64,000 bases of DNA from Aurantiochytrium sp. KH105 (Eukaryota > Sar > Bigyra > Thraustochytrida > Thraustochytriidae), in NCBI GenBank assembly GCA_003116975.1, contig BGKB01000024.1, positions 62,001-126,000 of the forward strand, read 5' to 3'. Below are positions 50,810 through 59,964 of this stretch, piece after piece. Each line of letters begins with the position of its first letter. The stretch's first letter is position 1. A program made the translations under genes and the position numbers. Under the pieces are notes generated by a model. It worked only from the letters and a program-made list of their open reading frames with translations, searched no databases and was not told where the DNA came from.

Positions 50810-51190
50810 CTGCGGCAGCCGCCAGGACCGGTAAAAATAAGTTATTTCCGATTTTGTTTAGCCTGTCTCGAGTACTCTTGTTGTAGGCTTCGCGAATCTT
50901 GTCAGATGGCGGCATGAGAAGTACTTTTCAAGGGTCAACTTTCGTATTTTGACGGCGTCGGTCACGGTGTAGCGACTCATGACAATCCAATGTAGCCCGT
51001 CTTAATCATGTTTTTATGCAGAGCCAACATCCAAAGCGAGCGCGACTTCTTGAACAATGAAAGAAGACCTTTTTGCTCGCTTCTTGGTGAAAGAAAAGGA
51101 AGAACCGCACGCCACGATCTTCTTCTGAGAGTTGGTTGTTGCCACAAGCCTCATAAGCCACAGGCTTCAGAAAGTCACAAGTGTCATACT

Positions 51191-51317
51191 CTGCAAGCTT
51201 TATTATACTCCGCAAGCTTTATTATACTCCGCAAGCTTGATTATACTCCACAAGCTTTATTATACTCTGCAAGCTTTATTATTCTCCACAAGCATTATAC
51301 GCCACAAGCTTTCTACG
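51191..51317. repeat. 19-bp minisatellite
   Basis: Five full units close to CGCAAGCTTTATTATACTC, then two degenerate ones, run head to tail. The unit length is not a multiple of three, so the array is not a protein repeat. It is markedly AT-rich against its GC-rich surroundings. Confidence 0.9.
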
Positions 51318-51977
51318 CTTCACTCTTCTTCTGTCCAGAGAAGAACGGGCCAAACCATAGAATTTGCCCTAAGGATTCTGTTTGGTAAACAAGGAAGCAA
51401 GCAAGCAAGCAGATGGACCGGCAGCGCACAATGAGTCAGCCCTAACGTCTCTCACCGAGTAATTCATCTCAAGGCCTGCACGTTCTTCTTTCCTGGCCAC
51501 CTCGAGCCGGTGTGACAACCTCTGCGCCCATTCGTCTGTCTCCTCGCGGTCCAGCGACAGGCGATTCCCGTGTCGTGTTTTTCGCAGCCGCCGCAGCCGC
51601 TCTTCGCCGCCGCGGCGTGAAAAATATCTTTCTTGAACAAATGGGTTGTCCAGGTTAGATCGATGCCAAGCCCGTCGCGTCACATGGTCACGGTTCAGGC
51701 CGAACGCAGTGCACGCAGCAGCAGCACAGGCGGCGCGTTCGGGCGAAGCTCCGGGTGCTGCTGAGCTGCCGCTCCAGGTGGCATCAGGCAGCTGCAGCTG
51801 CAGCTGCAGGCAGCATCAGCACCAGCAGCAAACAGAGCCTGGCCGCCTTGCGGTCGATCCCGCCGCGTCCGTCGTCGTGGCTAGCCGCCGCGTGTCGCTG
51901 TCGCTGCCGCTGCCGTGCCCCTCGAGAAGTAGGCCGAGCAGCAGCGGCTGCTGCAGCTGTAGCTGGGGCGAGAAGGT

Positions 51978-51999
51978 ATCGATTGATCGATCAATCGAT
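51978..51999. repeat. Perfect 22-bp palindrome
   Basis: The sequence from ATCGATTGATC to its mirror complement is a perfect inverted repeat without a spacer, rich in ATCGAT and GATC sites. Confidence 0.9.
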
Positions 52000-52360
52000 C
52001 GATTTTCTTTGCTGGACAAGTTCAACTTGTTCGGGATCATTGATGGCGAGGTGGGCGACGACGTGCCGCCTCGTGCGGCCGGCCGCGCGAAACGAGTGGG
52101 CACGCGCCGGTCTCGCGGGTCTCCGCCTCGCCGGGCAGAGGGGGCTGACGTTCGTCGCGTTCGAGGTACAAGTATACCGGTCCAGAGATCGCGAGCAACT
52201 GAGCTGGCTGCAGCCATCCCGCCCGGCGCTCGCGAGGCGCGCCGTCCGCGCCGCGCCCGGGGTCGGGCGTGCGCGACGCTTTCGCCGTGCGGATCACGAT
52301 TTGAATTCGTGCGCATGTCGTGTCAAGCCGCGCGTGGCATGTCTGTCCACGCGTGGCCAC

Positions 52361-52363
<3 letters not shown>

Positions 52364-52393
<30 letters not shown>

Positions 52394-52394
52394 A
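52364..52394. repeat. GAAA microsatellite
   Basis: Seven to eight GAAA units are followed at 52395-52428 by four TTCGAA boxes spaced 9-10 bp apart. The tract lies 1.5 kb upstream of the RhoGEF start. Confidence 0.9.
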
Positions 52395-53886
52395 ATTCGA
52401 AACTTCGAAAATTCGAAAATTCGAATCATTCCAGTTCGAGTTTGCATCCGCAGCCCATTTCGGTTCCTGCACGCGCGGCTACCACCAGACTCTGCCGTTT
52501 CAAATATATAAATAAAGGGTTTTTCACGCGGTCTTGTGCGAGAAGCGCGAGGGGGTGCGCACCTCGCGGAAGTTAGCTCTTCTGGCTGGCTGGCGGCTCC
52601 CCTGCCAGGCTATCAACAAATAGACTAGTATCGCGCAAACGTCAAACACTTATTTCCTTTTCAAAGCGAGCACCTTTTTTAATGGTGGGTGGTGACTTTC
52701 TTCCTTCCCGCATCGCGCGCTTCGACCCGCTGCGCCTTGATCGAGCGGGTGGTCACCGGCCCGCGCGTTCGTCTGCCCGCGCCACGCGCTGCTTTCCTGC
52801 TGCGTGCCCGAGCGAGCGCGTGGGCGTGTGAGTCGGTCGGCTCTCGCGCCGCGCTGCTTTCGAGCCGCAAGTCTGTCACGCTCCGCTCATCCGCGCTGCG
52901 CGTCGTGGTGGCGGCGATGGAGAAACAACGAAAAAATGTTGGCGATGATCAGGGGCTGAATAAGGGAACTGGGCACTTGCCGCGATCTGTCGCGGGACCC
53001 GGGCCGGAGCCGCCATCTAATACATGCCTCCCACTCCGTGTCCCGTACGCGGGTGCCCGCCTTTTGGCCGGCACGTGTCGCGGCAGCGCGAGCTTGTGTG
53101 GTGTCGCCGCGCAAGTGCGCCGCCGCGGGATAGCCCAGTTGTGCGCGCGTACGCGCACTTGCGCGCACGCGCGCGCAAGTGCAGGATGGGCGTTCGCAGC
53201 AAGCGGGGGCGGGCCGGCCGCTCCCTCCGCTCTCCCGCCTTGTCGTCGCGTTCTTCCCTTTGGTTTTTCCTTCCTTCTTTCTTTTCTCCCCTTCTTCGCG
53301 ACGAGCCCAGCATGAATGAGAGAAACAAAAGAAGGGAAAACCGAAAAAGGCGGGGCCGCTATTCTCTAGTAAATTCGAATTCCGGCCGGCGGACGCCCGC
53401 GTCCGCAGCGCAGCGCAGCGCAGCGCCGCGCGCCCGCGCGCCCGCCCCGCCCGCCCGCTCGCGAGCCCCGCGCGAGCCGCCCCCCGCGCCCCCACGGAGC
53501 CCCGCCGCGCCGCGCCGAGCGGCAGCGCAGGGCGGATCGGATTGAATCGAATCCCTGGGCTCGTGCCGCTCGATTGGCGGCCAGCCCTTGCGCCCCCAAC
53601 CACGCCTTCGCGCCCCGAGCCGCGACGCGCCCGAGCCCGCGCCCCCCGAGCCCGCGCCCCCGAGCCCGCGCAGGCGCCCGAGCCCTCGAGCGCGGAGAAG
53701 ACCGGCAGGCGGGCGCCAGGCGCCGACGCGAGCACGCCCGTGAGCGAGCGAGCGAGCGCACACGTGCCGCAGTACCTCGCGCGCGACTAAAAGCACAGTA
53801 AAAAGCAGCAGCAGCAGCAGCAGCAGGAGGAGCAGCGACAGACAGACAGAGAGTCAGACAGACAGGCAGACCCGCATCGAGGAGGA

Positions 53887-56800
53887 ATGGCAGAATGGTC
53901 GGATGACATCGACGAGCTCGCGGAGGTCCTCCGCGTGTACAAGTCGCTGGGCGCCGAGCGCGAGTCACGGCTGGTAGACCTCATCACCCCGTACAGACGG
54001 TTTCTGCGCGAGGAAAGCGTCGACATCAAGGTCGCCCCCTTCAGCGCCAATGTGTGCAAACCGGCCACGCTCTTCATGTTCAAAGACATGATCCTCCTCG
54101 CGGAAAATGTTGACGAGCGAAGCGAGGCAGTCAGCCCCACATGGGTCGGCGCCATCGCCAATCAAGGCAGGCGCCTCTCGAGGCGGCTCTCCTCCCGCTC
54201 CTCGGCCAGCATGAGCGAAAGCAAGTCCATGTCGTCAGACTCGTCCGGTCCCGCGCCCTACAAGCTGACGCACCGTCTTGACCTCGAACGATGCACGATC
54301 AAGCGCCACGCCCCGGATGCCAGCGACACGGGCTTCCAACTTACCCACGTCAATCGCATCCGCGACGAACATAATCATCTCGCCACGTACGTGGACATGG
54401 TCGAAGTCTGGTGCAACTCCATGGAACAAGCCGACGCGATCTACCACGACATCGAGGACCTCATCGAAGATGTGCACCTTGCTCACGAGGACGACGAGCG
54501 CAGACAACGCGAGCAAAACGCCGCCGGACGCGAATCTGATGCGACCTCTCTCACCTCGGCTACCTCTCTCACCACCGACGGCTCCAAAAGCACTGGAGCG
54601 AGCCGGAAGTGGGCAAAAGGCAAGCGTCTCAACCGGAGAAATGGCTCCCAACGCACTCTCGGTACGACTGCTTCTGCAGGCTCGGAGGCCAACCTGGCGC
54701 GCCGAAGCCGCGGTTCATCAATGGCCTCGAGCACGGACGGAAGCACGACCGGCGCGGCGGCGCTCACCCTCTCGGACTTGGAGCATCGCTATCGCGTAGA
54801 ATACTCTCGCGAAGACAAGCACGAAGCAGAGTTCTCCGCTGTCTTCGGAGAAGGCGCCATGGGTTTCTCGCTCAGTTCCGGGACGGGGCTCGGCGTCATC
54901 ATCGGACGCGTTGCTGACTACAGCATGGCCGAAGCTGGTGGCGTCGAGGTGGGCGACCGCGTCTTGCGCATTGGCGACGTTGATCTCACCCTCGAAACGA
55001 CCTGGCGCGAGGCCGTCAACATCATTAAATCCGTCGAGCGTCCCGTTGAAATTAGATTCGTGCGCAACTTTACCGTCAACTCCCACATTCAGCGCGCCGA
55101 GGAGCGCAAGAAGCGAGTCTCGGCACGCCGCGCAACCGCGTCTGCTGCAGCAGCCTCTCACGCCGCCACCGACTCGTCCAAACTCCGCGCTGAGCGCGCG
55201 CGCGCACGGGCGGAGCGTGCAGCTGCGCGCCAAGGAGGCCGCCGGTCCACCGACCGCACCGATTCGGCCTCTAGCGATGGTCAGCGCTCCTGGGTGCGCC
55301 GCCGCCATCGCAACCGCAGCTTCGGCACGCGCATCATTGCTCTTGACGAGCTCGAGGCCATGTACCGCAAGACCGGCGATCAGCGAAACTCGGACGACCA
55401 AGTCATGGAGGTCTTTGCTCTTTTGGGCGAGTCCTCTTCCGAACATGTCCGAGCCTGCGCGAACACCCTGGGCGAGATCTTTGATACCGAGTGCGCATTC
55501 GTGCGCGACCTGCGCATCATCGTCGGAGATTTTCTCTTGCCTATTCGCCGCACCGTCCATCACGTTCGCTGCAAGGACATCTCCTCAGGGTCTACTTTTT
55601 GCGAGCATCATCAGCCGCGCATGGCCTGCTACAAGACGAGTCAGGAGACTCGTCCCATTCTCGAGGCTGACGCCATCCGGGACATTTTTCTCAATATTGA
55701 AACCCTCGTCAAGGTCAACTCCGAGCTCCTCGACGTCCTCAATGGCAAAATCATGGAAGCTCTCGATAAGGCCGACGGCCCCGAGAATGTCACCGTCACC
55801 GACCTCGTGCACATCTTCGCGCCTGCCTTTACGCGTGTCATGCCCTTTTTCCGCATCTACTCCCTCTATTGCCACTCGTACACTGCCGCGCAAGACAAGC
55901 TGCTTGTCGCCCGCCTCCGCAACAAGAGCCTCGACGATCTCATCAAGCAGCGCGAAGCCAAGACGGGGACAACGCTGATGCACCTGCTCATCAAACCGGT
56001 GCAGCGCATCTGCAAGTATCCCCTTCTCTTCCAGTCCCTCTTGCGCGCTGTCATTCCCTATGTCAGCGAGGAAATCAATGCTGGCGCCGATGTCAACAAC
56101 TTGGAAAGCCTCGTGGGGGAGCTCGAGAGCGCCATGGCGATTGTAAATAAAATCGCCAAGTCCGTCGATCAAAAGGTCGGCGAGCAAGAGAGTCTCGGCC
56201 GCATGATGCAAGTATACGCAGAGCTCGGCGGCGAGGCCGCCGTGCCCAAGCTCATTGCGCCGAGTCGTCGCTTCGTTGATCGCTTCGAGGTGCTCTTGCG
56301 CCAGCAGCCCTTTGATGACCTCGATGATCCGGAGCAGCACCGCCTCTTTGTCTTCAACGACCATCTCGTCTTTGCTGTGCACAATCCCGTTGGCTACCCT
56401 GCGCGCAACGGCAGTCTTCGTCGTCACAATAGCAAGCGGTCTCTGAAAAAGTCCACTGCTAAATCCTCTCTGAGCAAGAGACTCTTTGGGCGACGCACCT
56501 CGAGCCAGAGCACCTCAAGCATGGATTCCGACCGTCGTTCCAGCGGTGGTGGATCCATCGCCACCGCAAACGCCACGCGGACGTCTGCGTCCACCTCGGG
56601 TGGCCGCTCCAGCGGTGGTGGTGCTCTCCGTGCGCTCGCCGGGGCCATCACTTTGCGCCTTGATCTGCACAAATGTACACTCAAGGCAATTCACGACCCT
56701 GATGAAGCTGATTGCTTTGGCATTGTGCTTTCTTATATCTCTCGCGAAGTCGAGGATGAGGACGCTGCTGCTGCTGCTGCGGCGGCGGCTGCCGATCTTT

Positions 56801-57111
56801 CCAAATCGCGCAAGGGGAGCTCCAGAACTATCCAGCGCGCTGAGACTGCCCCTACTGGTCGCACCGGTCCTATCCGTACCAGGATTGACAAAATCCAGCT
56901 CTGGCTTGCTACTTCGGAGAGCCGCGATCAAATTATGCGCGTTCTCCAGGCTCAAATCGACCTTTTGCAGCAGCTCGACATCAGCACCAAAGAGGCCACC
57001 AGGGCTGTGGGCCCCAAGATCAAGGAGCGCAACTGGCGCAAACTGACCCGGGCTCGCAGCAGCGTTCAGCGAGCCTCTCGCTTCGCACCCTTAAACCCTA
57101 CCGAGCCTTGA
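53887..57111 (+). CDS. PDZ- and DH-domain Rho guanine nucleotide exchange factor with split PH-like regions
   Basis: The 1074-residue ORF has a PH-like region at about 15-195 (LFMFKDMILLAENV, then an insert, then a strand-rich end), a PDZ-like domain at about 305-385 (GFSLSSGTGLGVIIGRV, GGVEVGDRVLRIGDVDL), an Arg/Ala-rich linker, a DH (RhoGEF) domain at about 518-770 and a C-terminal PH-like region at about 778-1040 with a Ser-rich insert. The DH domain shows TECAFVRDLRIIV, LVHIFAPAFTRVMPFF and the conserved helix KPVQRICKYPLLFQSLL (from residue 703). DH domains catalyse GDP/GTP exchange on Rho-family GTPases; PH and PDZ domains locate the protein at membranes or partners. The small cysteine/histidine insertion in the DH (CEHHQPRMACYK) is unusual. 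The ATG follows CAG and ACAG runs with an upstream in-frame stop. Confidence 0.88.
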   Translation: MAEWSDDIDELAEVLRVYKSLGAERESRLVDLITPYRRFLREESVDIKVAPFSANVCKPATLFMFKDMILLAENVDERSEAVSPTWVGAIANQGRRLSRRLSSRSSASMSESKSMSSDSSGPAPYKLTHRLDLERCTIKRHAPDASDTGFQLTHVNRIRDEHNHLATYVDMVEVWCNSMEQADAIYHDIEDLIEDVHLAHEDDERRQREQNAAGRESDATSLTSATSLTTDGSKSTGASRKWAKGKRLNRRNGSQRTLGTTASAGSEANLARRSRGSSMASSTDGSTTGAAALTLSDLEHRYRVEYSREDKHEAEFSAVFGEGAMGFSLSSGTGLGVIIGRVADYSMAEAGGVEVGDRVLRIGDVDLTLETTWREAVNIIKSVERPVEIRFVRNFTVNSHIQRAEERKKRVSARRATASAAAASHAATDSSKLRAERARARAERAAARQGGRRSTDRTDSASSDGQRSWVRRRHRNRSFGTRIIALDELEAMYRKTGDQRNSDDQVMEVFALLGESSSEHVRACANTLGEIFDTECAFVRDLRIIVGDFLLPIRRTVHHVRCKDISSGSTFCEHHQPRMACYKTSQETRPILEADAIRDIFLNIETLVKVNSELLDVLNGKIMEALDKADGPENVTVTDLVHIFAPAFTRVMPFFRIYSLYCHSYTAAQDKLLVARLRNKSLDDLIKQREAKTGTTLMHLLIKPVQRICKYPLLFQSLLRAVIPYVSEEINAGADVNNLESLVGELESAMAIVNKIAKSVDQKVGEQESLGRMMQVYAELGGEAAVPKLIAPSRRFVDRFEVLLRQQPFDDLDDPEQHRLFVFNDHLVFAVHNPVGYPARNGSLRRHNSKRSLKKSTAKSSLSKRLFGRRTSSQSTSSMDSDRRSSGGGSIATANATRTSASTSGGRSSGGGALRALAGAITLRLDLHKCTLKAIHDPDEADCFGIVLSYISREVEDEDAAAAAAAAAADLSKSRKGSSRTIQRAETAPTGRTGPIRTRIDKIQLWLATSESRDQIMRVLQAQIDLLQQLDISTKEATRAVGPKIKERNWRKLTRARSSVQRASRFAPLNPTEP

Positions 57112-57478
57112 GAGTGGAAAGACTCTCGTACGAGTATGTCCTGCGCGCATGGCAGGACATGACCCTTTTTTCCTTTTCTTGTTTTTCTTCTCACCTTCTC
57201 CTCCTCCCGCAGCAAGTGCAACAACAACAAGAACAACAACACTCTCTTCTTTTCATGCATACAGCTTTTGTCCTCCGCGGACCAAGAGCCCCACCCCCCA
57301 CATCTTTCTACACGTGCGTTGTTTGCGGTATGATCTAGACAAGCCGTTGTCAAACATCCTCCTCCTGCAATGCACCAATCCTCGTGCAAAAGCGCACTCT
57401 TTATTTTTTACGAACCGTTTTGCTCCTGTTACGTTATCCAGTTTCATACTTTGTTTGTTGACATTCGCTACCCGATCT
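57112..57478. other. Convergent spacer between RhoGEF and the SARP-repeat gene
   Basis: A T/C-rich, AT-richer 3' spacer. No gene or regulatory site is recognised. Confidence 0.6.
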
Positions 57479-59584
57479 TCAAGGAAGCACGAGGTCACAG
57501 CGAACCTTTTGCGCGTAGTTGAGACCGTGGATGACCAACGGTTTACCGGTCTCGCGTGCAATGTCCTCAATAAGAAGCAGAACGCTGTGATTGAGCGAGC
57601 GCAATTGCACCATGTCTTCTGCCGCTGCCGTAACGTGCGCGGAAGATTGCGCACGCGTATCCAATGGATTCAAGGCCTTGCTCAACGAGTCCACAAGCCG
57701 CTCGCGACGTTTGATTAGTTCAAATGCGTTCAGGAACTTATTACGCAGACTTGTCAGCCTCGTTACATACGAAAGTACGTGCGCGTAATTCCCTGTCGAG
57801 CACTCACCGAAAAACTCGGTCCGAAAATGGGTCCTCTCCGTCGGCAATGTCAACAAATCTTCCCACAGCTGCTCTACCAACGAGCACGCTCGCGCGTACG
57901 AGTTACCAAGTTCCCTGGGATCGTCGATCGCTTGGAGTAGAATGTCCATCTGCGACATATCCATATTGGCTGCCCGAAGTCGTTCGGTGCTTTCGAGAAA
58001 GAGTGGCGCCTGCGTCCAGTCCATCGGCCTGTTATGGTCGTCGTCATCCTTCGCGCTCACCTTTTCTTCGGTGCTGGACTCCAAGTAAGCTGGTCGTAAT
58101 CCCCGCGAGGTATTTTCAGTATGCGAAGTGTTTGCTGCTTCTTGTGGCAAAATCTTCTTCTTCCCCCTCTTGCTTCGTTTCTTTGTAATTTTTATAATTT
58201 CCTTGCGCCCGGACCCTGCCGTGACAGAACGCTCTTGGTGTCGTTGCTGTTTCTGCTTTTGCTGTTTCTGCTTTTGCTGCTGGCGGTGCTGTTGGTGTTG
58301 TTGGTGTGGATGCTCACGTGGTGACCTCGTCAGAAACGCGGCGGACGCGAGACGACCATTATGTAGCTCTGGACCCAATTTCGGGGTGTTTGCGCGCAGG
58401 CGAGACCGCGGTGTTTGCACTGGAATATATTGAGATAAAAGGTTTCGAGGCACTGTCGTTGTGGAATCCCACGAGGCCTCTCGGCGTTTCAGTTCTTCCT
58501 TTCGCGAGGACTTTCCCGCCCGACTAAACTGCCGTGCAAGTTCTGTACGCTCATCGGATGTCATTGACCCACTCAGAATGAATTTTCGCGCAGTACTTGG
58601 CCGCACAGTGCCCGACTGTGGCCAGCTACGGATGGGAACTTCTAGCGCCCATTCCGAACTCGGCTGCGGAATAGAGTGTGCAGGTTTGCTCTCGTTTTCC
58701 TGCGACTTTTTCAGACGCTCCACCTCTGCCTTGAGGAGCAAGTTCTCAGCCAATAATTGTGCATTCCTCTTGTCAGTGCGAAGCATTGCGTCCGTGGGTT
58801 CCCTTCCACCGATGGTGGCAGTGCGGGGTCGCGGCGAAACGCCTTGGGATGGCGACGGCGAACGCATACGAATTTTGCGGTGTGAAGAATGGCCACCTCT
58901 GGACTGGAATCCATGCTGTCCTTCGGACCGGGAAGATCGATGCGGCTGCGCAGTGCCCGGCCTTGGACGTCGGGGTGTATGCGTTCCGCCACTGGCGCGC
59001 TGGAAGACAAAGCGTTTCCGAGGTGACCCACCGCTTGCGCGTGCAGTATGTGGCCGAGGTTTTTGCAAAGCATTTACATCCATCGTCTCCACCTTGATTC
59101 GACTTGTGTCGAGTTTCTTGAGCTTTGGCGGCGCCTCGGCAACTTCACTGGATCGCGCAGAGACCTTCTTGGCCGGTAATGTCTTGTCCCTCGATGACGC
59201 TGACGTGTCGGCGTCCTGAAGATCGTCGTCATCTTGTTCCGGTCCCGCGTCCGGATTCGCCTGCTCCTCTCCTCTCCGCGCTGACAAAGGTGCACGAGGC
59301 TCTGTGTTTTTGGCCTGTGCATTTTGCTCGCGAGGCCTCGAGCCGCCAGGTCGAGCCGACGCTGGGCGCGCAGAGCCAGGCCGTGCACTTTGCGGTCGCT
59401 TCGCAGCATCTGCCTCGATCACACGATTAATCTCATCCTCGAACGAGTCCGATCCGTACGAGAGATCATCTTCAATAAGGTTTGCATCAACGTCGCTTAG
59501 CCCCGAGTCTCCGTCCTCGTCACGCGTCTCTTCGTCGCTGCTAATCGAGCTCAGGTCCTCCGGCAAGTCTAGCGCCTGCATCAT
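57479..59584 (-). CDS. Uncharacterised SARP-repeat protein with conserved-looking helical C-terminus
   Basis: This 701-residue protein starts at paired ATGs (MMQALDLPEDLSS); an extra 13 codons upstream begin at a non-ATG codon within a CGCG run. The N-terminus is acidic and Ser-rich. Residues about 75-95 hold tandem RPGSARPASARPGGSRP units, and PRPHTARAS and RPSTARKF recur later. Such Arg-Pro-Ser-Ala-Arg phrases are common in cytoskeletal and ciliary proteins of protists, which is suggestive only. A coiled coil lies at about 265-290 (NAQLLAENLLLKAEVERLKK), a Gln/His/Lys run at about 410-445, and a helical C-terminal domain at about 535-690 (DPRELGNSYARACSLVEQLW, LTSLRNKFLNAFELIKRRE). I do not recognise the family. 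A microtubule- or cilium-associated role is possible. Confidence 0.8.
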   Translation of the reverse strand: MMQALDLPEDLSSISSDEETRDEDGDSGLSDVDANLIEDDLSYGSDSFEDEINRVIEADAAKRPQSARPGSARPASARPGGSRPREQNAQAKNTEPRAPLSARRGEEQANPDAGPEQDDDDLQDADTSASSRDKTLPAKKVSARSSEVAEAPPKLKKLDTSRIKVETMDVNALQKPRPHTARASGGSPRKRFVFQRASGGTHTPRRPRPGTAQPHRSSRSEGQHGFQSRGGHSSHRKIRMRSPSPSQGVSPRPRTATIGGREPTDAMLRTDKRNAQLLAENLLLKAEVERLKKSQENESKPAHSIPQPSSEWALEVPIRSWPQSGTVRPSTARKFILSGSMTSDERTELARQFSRAGKSSRKEELKRREASWDSTTTVPRNLLSQYIPVQTPRSRLRANTPKLGPELHNGRLASAAFLTRSPREHPHQQHQQHRQQQKQKQQKQKQQRHQERSVTAGSGRKEIIKITKKRSKRGKKKILPQEAANTSHTENTSRGLRPAYLESSTEEKVSAKDDDDHNRPMDWTQAPLFLESTERLRAANMDMSQMDILLQAIDDPRELGNSYARACSLVEQLWEDLLTLPTERTHFRTEFFGECSTGNYAHVLSYVTRLTSLRNKFLNAFELIKRRERLVDSLSKALNPLDTRAQSSAHVTAAAEDMVQLRSLNHSVLLLIEDIARETGKPLVIHGLNYAQKVRCDLVLP

Positions 59585-59964
59585 CGTACACGCGTGCGTG
59601 CCCGCGCGCGCGCGCGCACGCAAGGGCGAACGCTCTGATCAGACCTCGCGCCCTGCTCCGTGTCTGCGGACATTACCCACCACCTTTGCATTGTATCCGT
59701 TCACGCAAAGTAGAGCCACAACACAGTACACACCGTTTTGGAGATCCTCGTTGTGAGAGACACAGCGAGACACTGCGAGACGGAGCAGTGACGGTGCACG
59801 TAGAGCTCGAGAGCGAAAGTTTTTCCTTCGCGGCGACGAGGGCTGAAAAGCGCAGGCCTACGTGGGCCGTGCGCGCGCGCGCGCGCACGGACGCGAGCTT
59901 GGCGAGCAGAGAGCTCAGCGCGTCAAAGAGAAAGAGGAAAGGGAGGAGGGGTTGGTAAGGCAAA
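59585..59964. promoter_or_regulatory. Divergent promoter region between the SARP-repeat gene and the GTPase gene
   Basis: This 380-bp region separates two divergent start codons. Alternating CG/CA dinucleotide runs occur at about 59606-59622 and 59871-59889, each close to one of the genes. No TATA box is evident. Confidence 0.55.

Larger units (their letters stand above)
50446..53886. other. Divergent intergenic region, 3.4 kb, with several repeats and no supported gene
   Basis: It lies between the Kir gene (-) and the RhoGEF gene (+). It contains an imperfect 26-bp direct repeat (50712-50809), a 19-bp minisatellite (about 51191-51317), a perfect 22-bp palindrome (51978-51999), a GAAA run with adjoining TTCGAA boxes (52364-52428) and a TATATAAATA stretch (about 52504-52513). 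The last 1 kb is extremely GC-rich. CAG and ACAG runs (about 53805-53870) sit directly before the RhoGEF ATG. A 69-codon ATG ORF ending at 50834 spans the 26-bp repeat and is not convincing. Confidence 0.6.

Noticed and set aside
51191-51317. Possible CRISPR array
   Set aside because: Units are contiguous with no spacers, and the genome is eukaryotic.
51132-51434. Apparent Leu/Tyr-rich repeat protein
   Set aside because: The repeat is translation of a 19-bp minisatellite, whose unit is not a multiple of three, so it is a DNA-level repeat.
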